64,000 bases of DNA from Bacillus sp. OV166 (GCF_900177675.1 NZ_FXWM01000001.1:371501-435500); one strand, 5' to 3'; positions 43,489 through 52,423 are shown, counted from the first letter of the stretch. Made by a program: numbers and translations. The notes: a model not told the origin generated them from the letters alone.

Positions 43489-43895
43489 TGAGGGCATATA
43501 AATATATTCAGGCAGCGGAAGGTACAGGATGCATTTTGGAAGCAGAAGGAGAATATATCAGAGTGATGAATATTGACTCCCTCCCGTCCTCATTAAAAGA
43601 AAAAATTAAAGAGAATAAAAGAATAATACTTGATGCCTTATATAGAGATAATCAGGCAAAAGATTCGGGTTTCATTATAGGTGTCCCTGGTGAATTGTAC
43701 TTCTGCTCGCTGAATAAGTCACGAACTATATATATAGAGCAGATGGGTGAAAGGTGGGAAGTTTACAGGGAAACTTTTATAAATGGAAGATTTAGTTCTA
43801 AAAATATAAGGTTAATATGTGTTGATTCTTCATTTAAACATGTTCTATTAAAGGCGAAAGGTTATGTAGATTACTGGCAACGAGTATATAAATAA
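43488..43895 (+). CDS. Unknown protein of the replication module
   Basis: 135 residues, not recognised. The middle (SSLKEKIKENKRIILDAL) resembles the short helical region at the N terminus of some mobile-element and TubC-like proteins. Its start shares a base with the helicase stop, so it is translationally coupled. Confidence 0.55.
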   Translation: MRAYKYIQAAEGTGCILEAEGEYIRVMNIDSLPSSLKEKIKENKRIILDALYRDNQAKDSGFIIGVPGELYFCSLNKSRTIYIEQMGERWEVYRETFINGRFSSKNIRLICVDSSFKHVLLKAKGYVDYWQRVYK

Positions 43896-43991
43896 AATGG
43901 TATAAGAATATAGCGATAAAGAGCACTTTTTGTATAAGAAAAATGTCTGGAGGGCTTGCTATTATCACTTTTTTGTTAGGAGGTAATTAAT

Positions 43992-44213
43992 ATGGCTGTT
44001 AGTAAAGGAACAATTAGACTAATAAAACCTCAAGATGTTCGAAGAATGCTAGCAAGAGTAATAAATGAATTGTTGCTTGAAGAACCTCCAACTATTGACC
44101 GTGCTAGGGTTATTGCAACTTTATCCAATAGTATTATTAAAGCTATGGAAGTAGGAGAGTTAGATGAAAGAATTAGGGCTATAGAGGAGCAGTTAGGAGC
44201 TAATGGAGGTTGA
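43992..44213 (+). CDS. Small helical protein, unknown
   Basis: 73 residues, predicted all-helical, no recognised domain. TAGGAGGTAA gives a strong start. First of three small coupled genes that end at a terminator; such cargo is typical of integrative elements. Confidence 0.6.
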   Translation: MAVSKGTIRLIKPQDVRRMLARVINELLLEEPPTIDRARVIATLSNSIIKAMEVGELDERIRAIEEQLGANGG

Positions 44214-44479
44214 GCTTAAAATTGCGTCTTGCTAAAATTGAAAAACGATTTATTGATGAGAGAGGGAAACTGCAAGAGAATTCTGGTGAAGATATTATTA
44301 GTGACTGGTTAATTAACAATTGTCATGAGTACCGCGAATGTATAAGGCAGTTATTCCGATTACAGTGTAAAGTTAATCAAAGTGTAGACGATTGGCAGGA
44401 ATGGACAGAGCCGTATAGAAGCAGTGTAGAAAAAATACTACTCTGTATGGAAGACCTAAGGCAAAAAATTTGGACGTGA
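44210..44479 (+). CDS. Small protein, unknown
   Basis: 89 residues from a TTG start overlapping the previous stop (the preceding TAATGGAGG serves as ribosome site). Predicted helical with tryptophans near the middle. No recognised family. Confidence 0.5.
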   Translation: MSLKLRLAKIEKRFIDERGKLQENSGEDIISDWLINNCHEYRECIRQLFRLQCKVNQSVDDWQEWTEPYRSSVEKILLCMEDLRQKIWT

Positions 44480-44485
44480 TTAATA

Positions 44486-44686
44486 ATGAAATACATCAAA
44501 ATAAGAATACCTAAAGCAACTGTATATTTTACCCCAGTAGAAATAGAAAAACTCTTAAATAAGAATATCGAAATTACAAATAAGCTTCTTACACAGCAAA
44601 CTGAAATATTTAAAGAAGGGTTAAAACGGGGTAAGTGCTTTATCAGATCTTCTAAGCAGAAGATACGTGAAGAAAGAAAAATATAA
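44486..44686 (+). CDS. Small basic protein, unknown
   Basis: 66 residues, very lysine-rich, six bases after the previous gene. No recognised family. Followed by a terminator. Confidence 0.5.
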   Translation: MKYIKIRIPKATVYFTPVEIEKLLNKNIEITNKLLTQQTEIFKEGLKRGKCFIRSSKQKIREERKI

Positions 44687-44699
44687 GAAACATGATGAG

Positions 44700-44733
44700 G
44701 AGCCAACCAGCACGAGCTGGAAGGCTCTTTTTA
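44700..44733 (+). terminator. Terminator of the replication module
   Basis: Two-part stem GAGCC-AA-CCAGC / GCTGG-AA-GGCTC, loop ACGA, five T residues. It separates the element's replication genes from the defence cargo. Confidence 0.88.
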
Positions 44734-44776
44734 CTTTATCTGTTTAAATTTCGTTTCTAAAATCGAAAAACACATG

Positions 44777-44815
44777 TTGAAATTTATGGAACTTGCTGAT
44801 ATGATAAATATCATA
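44777..44815 (+). promoter_or_regulatory. Promoter and autoregulatory operator of the XRE-HNH gene
   Basis: TTGAAA (44777-44782), 17-base spacer and TATGAT (44800-44805). The -10 is the left half of a perfect palindrome TATGAT-AAAT-ATCATA (44800-44815). A repressor bound there would block RNA polymerase; the gene's own XRE domain is the obvious candidate. Confidence 0.7.
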
Positions 44816-44835
44816 ATAAGGTTGAGGTGATTGAT

Positions 44836-46242
44836 ATGACTGAGTTTAGAGAATATGTGGGATCGGTTATACGCTTGTATAGAGAGTCGAAGGGGCTAAC
44901 GTTGAGAGAATTAGCTGAAGATCTAGACGTTCCTTTTACATCTCTTTCGAAAATGGAGAGTGGGGACCAGAGGATAGATAGTGAATTTCTAGTTAAGGTA
45001 GCGGACTATTTTGGGGTATCAATTGATACAATGCTCAATCGATCATTCGAAGAGATAGAAAGGAATACCCACCAAAGAGAAAGTGAGCTAGGTTTTCGAG
45101 ATGCTCTAAAATATATACTCGATAATTATCAAGTAGCAAGATCTGAGTTGTTTAAGAACCACAAAATGGGCAACCATGTACGAAATGTTATTAAGAACAT
45201 GATTGTAGAAGAGGCAGGGTTAGATGAGAATCGTTTCTTTATAGTTGGTTCAGTTGGGCAAGGGCAATGGGCTGAGATTCCATGGATTTCAATATTTATT
45301 AAAGACATCACTACAACAGCTACAAGGGGTTATTACATCGTTTACTTGTTTAAAGCGGATATGAGCGGTGTGTATATATCCCTTAACCAGGGCTGGACTT
45401 ATTTTAAGAATAAGTATGGCACTAAATTGGGGCGTGAAAAAATACAGTCGACTGCAGACATTATCAGGAGAAAGTTAAATACTGCACCGTTTAATATGAC
45501 TGCAACAGAAATCACCTTAGGAGGACGAGGGGATTTAGCGCAAGGGTATGAGAATGGTCATATTTATGGGCGACTATATGATGCGAACAACTTACCTAGT
45601 TCAAAGGAGTTTATTAGTGACCTAAAAGAATTACTGACTTCATACAAAGAAATTGAATATATGATGGGCAATAGATCTGTAGATCAATTTAATGACTACT
45701 TATTGCTAAGCGATGATGGTCAGTATTTAGAAGAAGATCAGGAACAAGAAGAGTATTTTCAGGATAAAATACAATCGGCCCTTGGATTAGAGGTAAAGGC
45801 AGAAGAAAGGACTTCGACTGAAGAAGAAGATACAGAGGATAATCCGATGCCAAAGCCAGATCCTGTTTTTGATAAGTCAGGAAAGGAACGTTGGCCAAGA
45901 GATGCTCAGGTTGCAGCAAAGGCTCTTCGTTTATCCGAATATAAGTGTGCATACGATGAATCACATACTTCATTTACTTCGAAAGTTACCGGAAAAAGAT
46001 ACTTAGAGGTGCATCACCTGGTGCCGATGAAGTATCAGGGTGAGTTTAAGGTAAGTTTAGATAGAACTGCGCAGCTACTTGCGTTATGCCCTACATGTCA
46101 TCGTCAAATCCATCATGGTACAGATGAAGAAAAAGAGAACATGTTAAGAAAGTTATTTTATGACCGACGTGAAAAATTAGAAGCCATTGGTGTTGAAATA
46201 GGTTTCAAAGAACTACGAAAAATGTATGGTATTGAGGGCTGA
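44836..46242 (+). CDS. XRE - MrcB_N (DUF3578) - HNH fusion endonuclease
   Basis: About 468 residues. Order: XRE helix-turn-helix (about 5-65, GLTLRELAEDLDVPFTSL), a MrcB_N/DUF3578-like domain (about 75-250) and an HNH nuclease near 370-430 with LEVHHLVPM and LCPTCHRQIHHG. An acidic linker (about 300-350) joins the last two. MrcB_N-HNH enzymes are thought to cut modified DNA (type IV restriction). The XRE part probably regulates its own promoter. The ATG at 44836 is preferred over the GTG at 44827 because AGGTGAT is spaced for it. Confidence 0.82.
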   Translation: MTEFREYVGSVIRLYRESKGLTLRELAEDLDVPFTSLSKMESGDQRIDSEFLVKVADYFGVSIDTMLNRSFEEIERNTHQRESELGFRDALKYILDNYQVARSELFKNHKMGNHVRNVIKNMIVEEAGLDENRFFIVGSVGQGQWAEIPWISIFIKDITTTATRGYYIVYLFKADMSGVYISLNQGWTYFKNKYGTKLGREKIQSTADIIRRKLNTAPFNMTATEITLGGRGDLAQGYENGHIYGRLYDANNLPSSKEFISDLKELLTSYKEIEYMMGNRSVDQFNDYLLLSDDGQYLEEDQEQEEYFQDKIQSALGLEVKAEERTSTEEEDTEDNPMPKPDPVFDKSGKERWPRDAQVAAKALRLSEYKCAYDESHTSFTSKVTGKRYLEVHHLVPMKYQGEFKVSLDRTAQLLALCPTCHRQIHHGTDEEKENMLRKLFYDRREKLEAIGVEIGFKELRKMYGIEG

Positions 46243-46268
46243 GTCTAAAAAGAAAGGAGCAATAAAGT

Positions 46269-46598
46269 GTGGATAGTTTGAAAGAGGCTGTTATAAAATT
46301 TCGCGACGAAAGAGATTGGGGAAAGTTTCATAATGCAAAGGATTTAGCGATTTCGTTGAATCTTGAAGCGGGGGAGTTGCTTGAAAATTTCCAATGGAAG
46401 TCCAGCGAGGAAGCCACTGAAGCTAAATTCCAGGGAATAAAGGAAGAAATAGCTGATGTAATGATTTATTTACTTCTTCTGTGTGATAGGTTGGATATCA
46501 ATTTAGAAGAGGTGGTTTATTCTAAATTACAAATGAACGCGGAAAAATATCCAGTGGAAAAATCCTTCGGTAATAACAAAAAATATAATGAATTTTAG
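46269..46598 (+). CDS. MazG-like nucleotide pyrophosphohydrolase
   Basis: 109 residues, an all-alpha NTP pyrophosphatase. The metal-binding ExxE pattern is in EAGELLENFQW, and the EEIADVMIYLLLL helix gives the second acidic set. GTG start behind AAAGGAG. It overlaps the open frame of the GIY-YIG/helicase gene and is surely co-expressed. The pairing suggests nucleotide depletion or clean-up in phage defence. Confidence 0.85.
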   Translation: MDSLKEAVIKFRDERDWGKFHNAKDLAISLNLEAGELLENFQWKSSEEATEAKFQGIKEEIADVMIYLLLLCDRLDINLEEVVYSKLQMNAEKYPVEKSFGNNKKYNEF

Positions 46599-46608
46599 GG
46601 GGGCAAAA

Positions 46609-48291
46609 ATGTCTCTATTTCCATCAGCATTATATTCATTTGAATTAGTTAAGAAAACACGTAAAGAGATTGAAAAAAATGACTTTATAGACTTTGATAT
46701 TGATTCCATACCAGTTGTTTACATTCAGCGTGATAACAAGAATCTATATGTGGGTGAAACTACAGACTTTCATGGTCGGTTTTCTTCACACTTAAGAGAT
46801 ACAAGTAAAACATTTAATGAAATCATTATTATTAAAAGTCAATTATTTAATGCAAGCTCTATTAAACACATTGAAACCCTTTTAATTGATTATTTATTGG
46901 CTGATAGTAAGTTCAATCTGCTCAATAAAATTAAAGGACAGAATATTCATTCTTATAACGGAATTGAAGATGTGAATAACATGTTCGTGAAAATTTGGGA
47001 TAAGCTCATTGCCGAAGGAGTTGCTAGCGAGCGGTTAGAGGAGATTCATAACAAATTTATCTATAAATATTCACCATTTAAGGTGCTCTCTGCTAATCAA
47101 ATTGAAGTTTGTCAAGACATCTTAGATGCGATGATTACTACATCAGAAAGCCGACACTTAATTACTGGAGATCCAGGTACAGGTAAAACAATAGTATTGA
47201 CGAATATCCTATATGCGCTCGTTTATGACCAAGAAACTGGAAAGGATCGTGATGGTCTGGATCGTGAAGATGTGGCACTTGTTATTCCTCAAAACCATTC
47301 ATTAAGTTCATATAAAGACTTAATTAGAAAAGTTGGTTTACATGGCATTACAGTGCTATCACCTTCACAATTCGTTAAAAAGGCAAAAGGGAAAGGTGAT
47401 AAATATAAATATGTCTTTGTTGATGAAGCGCACCGTCTAAAGCAATATTTCGGTAAGCAAGCTCGGGATTTGAAACATTTGATTACAGCAGATGGTCATA
47501 CAACTGAGTTAGAATTGATTTCAGATTATGCCTATCATTTAACAGTTGTGTATGATCAGTATCAAACTATTCGTCCAGCGGATATAGATACCGATCACTT
47601 TAAACAACTGACAGCAGATTATAAAAAGCACATTTTACGCAAACAGTTTCGTTTGAAGTCTGGGGACCAATATTTAGCATGGTTACGAAAATATTTACAG
47701 ATTGCAAACGATGTGGCTGTCTATGAAAAAGGATTACTAAAAGGCTATGATTTTAAAGTGATGGATTCCATTTCGGACTTGTACAATACTATAAATGCAT
47801 TAAACGAAAAACATGATCTATGCCGCGTTGTTGCAGGATACTCTTGGGAATGGGCAACGAAAAATGATGAAAATCTACACGATATCACAGATCCTATTAC
47901 AGGTGATGAATTTAAATGGAACTCAAAAACAAAAGGTTGGATTAATCAAGAAAATAGTGTAGAGGAAATAGGGTGTATCCATACAATTCAAGGTGCTGAT
48001 TTAAACTACGTTGGAGTCATCTTTGGAGATGAAATTGACTGTGATTATGCTGGTGAAGTAAAAGGAGACTATGATCTAAGCAAAGCAAAAATCAAAGTAA
48101 ACCCGGAAAGATATAAAGATCGGAACGGTCTTCCAATTAAAGGCACTGACTTAAACAACGAAGAACTAAAATCTTATATCAAACGTATTTACTACGTATT
48201 ACTATCCCGTGGTATAAACGGCTGTTACGTATTCGCAACAAATCCCAATATGAAGAGATACTTGAAGGAAATTGTGAGTATCAGTCAATAG
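46609..48291 (+). CDS. GIY-YIG nuclease - DUF2075 helicase fusion
   Basis: About 560 residues. GIY-YIG domain at 35-100 (VVYI..., YVGET, catalytic-type R57). Then a DUF2075 superfamily-1-like helicase: Walker A GDPGTGKT at 187-194, Walker B VFVDEAHRL near 269, and late helicase motifs GCIHTIQGADLNYVGV and YVLLSRGINGCYV. The ATG at 46609 has AGGGGGG five bases upstream; the frame also opens at 46588. A nuclease-helicase of this type with a MazG partner is a likely defence unit. Confidence 0.85.
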   Translation: MSLFPSALYSFELVKKTRKEIEKNDFIDFDIDSIPVVYIQRDNKNLYVGETTDFHGRFSSHLRDTSKTFNEIIIIKSQLFNASSIKHIETLLIDYLLADSKFNLLNKIKGQNIHSYNGIEDVNNMFVKIWDKLIAEGVASERLEEIHNKFIYKYSPFKVLSANQIEVCQDILDAMITTSESRHLITGDPGTGKTIVLTNILYALVYDQETGKDRDGLDREDVALVIPQNHSLSSYKDLIRKVGLHGITVLSPSQFVKKAKGKGDKYKYVFVDEAHRLKQYFGKQARDLKHLITADGHTTELELISDYAYHLTVVYDQYQTIRPADIDTDHFKQLTADYKKHILRKQFRLKSGDQYLAWLRKYLQIANDVAVYEKGLLKGYDFKVMDSISDLYNTINALNEKHDLCRVVAGYSWEWATKNDENLHDITDPITGDEFKWNSKTKGWINQENSVEEIGCIHTIQGADLNYVGVIFGDEIDCDYAGEVKGDYDLSKAKIKVNPERYKDRNGLPIKGTDLNNEELKSYIKRIYYVLLSRGINGCYVFATNPNMKRYLKEIVSISQ

Positions 48292-48302
48292 CAATAGACA
48301 TA

Positions 48303-48337
48303 AGAAGGAGCCGCCTAGAATGAGGAGGCTTCTTTTC
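48303..48337 (+). terminator. Terminator of the MazG/GIY-YIG operon
   Basis: GAAGGAGCCGCCT pairs with AGGAGGCTTC around a six-base loop, then TTTT. Confidence 0.75.
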
Positions 48338-48418
48338 AAAATTTGACCACTGAAAGTATTAAAACCTACATTTTTTAAAACGAATCAAAACCATTACAGT
48401 GAAAAAATTTTTTGAAAG

Positions 48419-48456
48419 AAAGGCATCCGAAATGTTACAAAAGGGTGCCTTTTTTA
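48419..48456 (+). terminator. Second terminator-like hairpin
   Basis: AAAGGCATCC and GGGTGCCTTT around a 14-base loop with a T-run. The 345 bases from 48292 to 48636 hold these two hairpins and the inverted repeat at 48528; no gene is seen. Confidence 0.7.
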
Positions 48457-48527
48457 TTGACCTCAAATTGACCATGGAACACATTATATATTATTTGGCT
48501 AATTCTAAGTAAGGAAGTAAACACACA

Positions 48528-48557
48528 GAATTAGGACTGGAACCATAGTTCTAATTC
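48528..48557. promoter_or_regulatory. Inverted repeat upstream of the DGQHR pair
   Basis: GAATTAGGACT and AGTTCTAATTC, complementary except for one central mismatch, flank an eight-base loop about 80 bases before the first DGQHR gene. Operator-like. DndB relatives are known to bind operators of their own clusters. Confidence 0.5.
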
Positions 48558-48636
48558 CTAGGTATACCCATAAAATGGATAGTAAGAGGAATCAGAAAGA
48601 AATGACCCAGACAAAGGAAAGGGAGTGAAGAAAGTA

Positions 48637-49722
48637 ATGGCAAATTTAAAGGGTTTAACCGTAGCACCCCATTATCTGACGTTCAACGCCCTCAGGGGCA
48701 ACCAGTTCGGGAAAGAAGTGATTTCTATGCAATGCACAGCCGAACAGGTCTTGAAGTTTATCGAGATCGACAGGGAAGTTCAGAGGGATGTAATTGAACA
48801 GCATGTAACAGATATCCAGAAATACATCCAATTCGGGCTCGATGGGAACAACATCTATTTCCCTCCCTTAATATTTTCATCAAGAGGGAAAGGGAAATTT
48901 ACTGATGACGGCTATAAATACCACTTAAATCTTGATGACAAACTGATTGTGCTGGATGGCCAACATCGTATCATTGCATTCGAAATGGTGATAAAAAGGC
49001 TCGAGACCAGGGAGGATGCCAACAGCAAACAGAAATTACACACAGCAAAAAATTTCCCATTAACCCTACAAATCTTCACGGATCTTTCTATCCAGCAGGA
49101 ACAACAGCTCTTTACGGACGTAAACACAAAAGCCTCCAAAGTGAGTAACACACTGCTAGTGATGTACAAACAGAATAACCCGTGTGCGGAACTCGCCAAA
49201 GAAATTATCGCCAACCATCACTCGATATCCGAAGATAAATTCGAAGTGCGGAGTAAAACGACAAGGACCAAACTGATGACCGCAGCCACATTGCACAATC
49301 TGATCATCACGCTGAATGAAGGAGTCTTCTATACGGCGATGACAACTGGGAGACTCGCAGAGGGGAATATTCAGAAATATAGGAAGAATACTGAGGAATT
49401 CCTGAACTTGCTCGTTAAGTATGCCCCAAAGAATGCCTTAAACCGACAGCAATACATTGTTTTTATCCCCAGCGTCCTGTTTGGAATCGCCTTATTTATC
49501 CATCATGCTAGGAAAAAGAATCCACCCTTATCAATGGAACGCCTCTTTGACACGGTTATAAAGAAAGTGGATTGGTCTCATCGGAACAAAGATTTCAGGA
49601 CACTAGGCATTCCCTACAAACAGACAACAAAAAGATACAACTTTTCAAATGGAGCCCGTGGAAGCACCATCATTGCTGGATTTTTAGAAAAGGAATTAGG
49701 GGAGGTAGGTTTCAATGGATGA
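48637..49722 (+). CDS. DGQHR-domain (DndB-like) protein A
   Basis: About 361 residues, with the family signature DGQHR at 107-111 and the N-terminal GNQFGKE motif. The DGQHR/DndB fold is related to ParB/sulfiredoxin nucleotide-binding folds. In phosphorothioation systems DndB acts as regulator; there are no Dnd enzymes in this window. Overlaps protein B by eight bases. A GTG at 48625 is also in frame; the ATG at 48637 is the conservative choice. The gene is visibly richer in G+C than its neighbours. Confidence 0.85.
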   Translation: MANLKGLTVAPHYLTFNALRGNQFGKEVISMQCTAEQVLKFIEIDREVQRDVIEQHVTDIQKYIQFGLDGNNIYFPPLIFSSRGKGKFTDDGYKYHLNLDDKLIVLDGQHRIIAFEMVIKRLETREDANSKQKLHTAKNFPLTLQIFTDLSIQQEQQLFTDVNTKASKVSNTLLVMYKQNNPCAELAKEIIANHHSISEDKFEVRSKTTRTKLMTAATLHNLIITLNEGVFYTAMTTGRLAEGNIQKYRKNTEEFLNLLVKYAPKNALNRQQYIVFIPSVLFGIALFIHHARKKNPPLSMERLFDTVIKKVDWSHRNKDFRTLGIPYKQTTKRYNFSNGARGSTIIAGFLEKELGEVGFNG

Positions 49723-50800
49723 TTTTAGACTGATAGGCAGCATACAGGTCATTGACCAGGATGAAAAAAAGGCCTTGATGACGACCCAGATCAAAGTGAG
49801 GGATATCCTTACTCGATACCGTATTGATCCGGGCATTAACCGTGACCTCAGCTACAACCGGATACCTAAAATCATTCAATACGTTGATAGCTTTGAAACC
49901 GATATCGGGATCTTCTTGCCATCCATCGTCTGTACCTTCCCGGAAGATCCTACCCGTTACTATGACCGGGAGAAGATGGAACTCGTAGTCCCAGCTGGAT
50001 GCAAGCTTGTCGTGATCGATGGGCAGCACAGGATCAAAAGTTTAGAACAGTATACGACCTCAAAAGGGCTCAGTGAAGAAAAGAAGGAAAGGATCTTAGA
50101 CAGTGATATGACCCTGCAATTGTATTTTGGCCTAACAATCCTAGACGAACAAACTTTATTCGCGGATATGAATTCGAATTCCAAACGAGTATCGATGTCG
50201 CTAATTGCCAATTATGATACAAGGGACTTAATGAACGTGTTGGTGAAGGAGTTGTATAATATTTCAAAACCTTTGCAATCAATTAGGGTAGAGTTTAACA
50301 AAAGCAGACTGGTTAGGCCGACAAGTACTCATTTCACTACTAGCGTTCGGTTAAAGAAATTTATCAGCCTGCTTTTATTCGGGAAGAAGGAGCCGAGTTC
50401 CAAAGATGAACATCTGATCAAGGAGTATTATGATGAACTGCTCAGTTTTCTAGAACGTTTTTTCCGTGTACTTATAGAAGTCATGCCGCCAGAACCAGGC
50501 AATGTTCTGAAATATATGCTAGGGCATAATCCTTTGCAAAATGCCATCGCTCTCTACTGCCATAAAAGAATTATGACTGAAAATACACAGAGGTTCAGTT
50601 GGATTGTAAATTGGGAAGAAGTAGTAGGAGAGTTAAGGGATGTGAATTGGACTACCAAAAATCCCGAATGGCGCCCATACATGTTAGTTTCTAGGGCAAA
50701 TACTCCTTACGAATTTCACCTATTCATTGAGAATGTGGAGAGGGAACTGTTGCGAATCCTAGAGAAAGAGGAAGGAGCACTTAAATTATTGAATGATTGA
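49715..50800 (+). CDS. DGQHR-domain (DndB-like) protein B
   Basis: 361 residues, DGQHR at 102-106. Distant paralogue of protein A: same core, different N terminus. Overlap and shared base composition show that A and B move as one cassette and probably form a hetero-complex. Its last 25 codons have a second, decayed copy at 61460-61528. GGGGAGG lies in the end of gene A as ribosome site. Confidence 0.85.
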   Translation: MDDFRLIGSIQVIDQDEKKALMTTQIKVRDILTRYRIDPGINRDLSYNRIPKIIQYVDSFETDIGIFLPSIVCTFPEDPTRYYDREKMELVVPAGCKLVVIDGQHRIKSLEQYTTSKGLSEEKKERILDSDMTLQLYFGLTILDEQTLFADMNSNSKRVSMSLIANYDTRDLMNVLVKELYNISKPLQSIRVEFNKSRLVRPTSTHFTTSVRLKKFISLLLFGKKEPSSKDEHLIKEYYDELLSFLERFFRVLIEVMPPEPGNVLKYMLGHNPLQNAIALYCHKRIMTENTQRFSWIVNWEEVVGELRDVNWTTKNPEWRPYMLVSRANTPYEFHLFIENVERELLRILEKEEGALKLLND

Positions 50801-50827
50801 TTGGCGTTCAATCAGGTGAATTTTTTA
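50794..50827 (+). terminator. Possible terminator of the DGQHR pair
   Basis: TGATTGA/TCAATCA stem overlapping the stop region, followed after six bases by a T-run. The matching place behind the 61.5-kb relic has a stronger hairpin. Confidence 0.45.
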
Positions 50828-50948
50828 TATTTTTATTTTTTCAGTGGATGCATAAATTCATAAAAATTCCATTATTAAGTATATAATAGGAAGGAAAATT
50901 AGAATTCAAAGCGAATATAACTCTCATACCTTTAGTAATAAAATCTTG

Positions 50949-50977
50949 TTGACAGATTCTGTAATATGGAATATTGT
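50949..50977 (+). promoter_or_regulatory. SigA promoter before the 51014 gene
   Basis: TTGACA (50949-50954), 17-base spacer, TATTGT (50972-50977). Confidence 0.6.
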
Positions 50978-51013
50978 CGAATTTAGAGATAATTACCATG
51001 GGGAGGGTTTTGG

Positions 51014-52024
51014 GTGAATTTAAAAGATGTCTTAGTAATGGAAGTACCTTCAGGAGCCTTAAAAAAGGTAGTAAAAAACAAGGGAATTGACTCGAAATTA
51101 AATTCCACTGAAGATATGGCTTCCGCGATTGCTGAGCAAGATATCAGAACAGGAAATGACTTGGCAAATGAGTTTAAATTTGCTGGCAGTACTGCCGTGA
51201 ATCTAAATATTGTTATGAAGGGTATATCTCCAGATTGGCATAATAAAGATTATTTTAAAACTAAGCTAAGTAATAAGTTTTCACCTGCAATTTTCACCAC
51301 TGGTATTCGTCCGGTATTAGATAAAATCCCTAGATTAATAAGTGCATATGATCAGGGTACAAAATTGGTGTTAGCATTTTCATTCCTTGGAACACCAAGA
51401 AGATATCTTGAAGATTTTCAAATAGTTTCAAGAAGTCCACAAATAGTAGAATATGTTGTAATTCATTTTTCTCCTTTTGCTGTTGAGGTTCGTGCGAGTC
51501 ATGAACAAAATAAAGTGTTTAGAGATTCGGTAATTGATATAATGGGTATAACACCAAGTGATGTTGTATGGGAGAAAGCAACAAAACTTACTGAAGAACA
51601 AGCCAATGAACTTGCAACAAGACTGAAAGCAAGATTACGGGCTGCGAAACATAAAATGACCGAAGGGCCTTATGCAACCAAGGAAGTTACTGCTCATACC
51701 CAAATTGATGATCTTGAAAGTGACGAGCAGTATAAACAGGAATTTAGTAACCAACCAATGAAAAAGAAAACACTAGTCTTTGAATATTCTTATAGCTTTG
51801 GATATGAAGATAGCATTTCTTACTGTATAACAGATGAAGGGTTATGGATTCGGTCAAAGGCTGGGGAAGAAGTTATTACCTATGTCTTAGACCAAATAAT
51901 CCAAATTAGGTACCCTTCTGAATCAGATAGTGATGATGACCTGAGTGAAGTGGAAATTGACGAAACACTATCAATCGACACAGGTGAATATATCGAAGAA
52001 CAATTGGCAATAGACATAAAATAA
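51014..52024 (+). CDS. Unrecognised 336-residue protein
   Basis: GTG start behind GGGAGGG (51001-51007). No family recognised. It appears soluble, mixed alpha/beta, with a helical basic middle (about 195-215) and a strongly acidic C terminus (SDSDDDLSEVEIDE). It is followed after 27 bases by the next unknown gene, so the two probably work together. Position inside the island suggests defence; nothing in the sequence proves it. Confidence 0.7.
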   Translation: MNLKDVLVMEVPSGALKKVVKNKGIDSKLNSTEDMASAIAEQDIRTGNDLANEFKFAGSTAVNLNIVMKGISPDWHNKDYFKTKLSNKFSPAIFTTGIRPVLDKIPRLISAYDQGTKLVLAFSFLGTPRRYLEDFQIVSRSPQIVEYVVIHFSPFAVEVRASHEQNKVFRDSVIDIMGITPSDVVWEKATKLTEEQANELATRLKARLRAAKHKMTEGPYATKEVTAHTQIDDLESDEQYKQEFSNQPMKKKTLVFEYSYSFGYEDSISYCITDEGLWIRSKAGEEVITYVLDQIIQIRYPSESDSDDDLSEVEIDETLSIDTGEYIEEQLAIDIK

Positions 52025-52051
52025 TAAAAGTAAGAAAGTGAGGTGACAGCC

Positions 52052-52423
52052 GTGCTATTCATTTTAGATGACATTCTTGAAGAAATGGCCTATGAAAACA
52101 AAAGTCATTTTTCTCCACACTACATTTGTAACAGAGCATGCATAAATGATCTAAAATCAGTTAGTGAATACTTATTGAAATTAGTAGGTGCTAAGCTTAA
52201 TGTTTACTATGAAGTAGAATGTCCAGAAGGAGATAGCGATTTTTCGGTTGAATCCCCACTAGTTCTACCCACTGAACCAAGAAATTGTCATATTTGTAAC
52301 ACAGAATATACTCCTGATATAGATAGAGTTTGGATTGCCTTTGACTTCCTACCTGAATATAGGGATTACGTAAAAAAAAAGAGAAATTACAAACAGAAAA
52401 ACAAACACCTAGCGCTAGTTTAA
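52052..52423 (+). CDS. Unrecognised protein, possible 5' part of a frameshifted gene
   Basis: About 123 residues from the GTG at 52052 (GAGGTGA is six bases upstream; an in-frame GTG at 52043 is also possible). Contains a CxxC pair (CHICNTEYTPD) and lacks a known domain. It ends soon after a run of nine A then G (52372-52381). A -1 slip there would join it to the downstream frame without any stop, through residues EKLQTEKQTPSASLRVPLL, to give a protein of about 265 residues. Confidence 0.6.
   Translation: MLFILDDILEEMAYENKSHFSPHYICNRACINDLKSVSEYLLKLVGAKLNVYYEVECPEGDSDFSVESPLVLPTEPRNCHICNTEYTPDIDRVWIAFDFLPEYRDYVKKKRNYKQKNKHLALV

Noticed and set aside
48637..50800. A DNA phosphorothioation (Dnd) system
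   Set aside because: Only DndB-like DGQHR proteins are present; no cysteine desulfurase DndA, DndC, DndD, DndE or DndFGH genes are seen.
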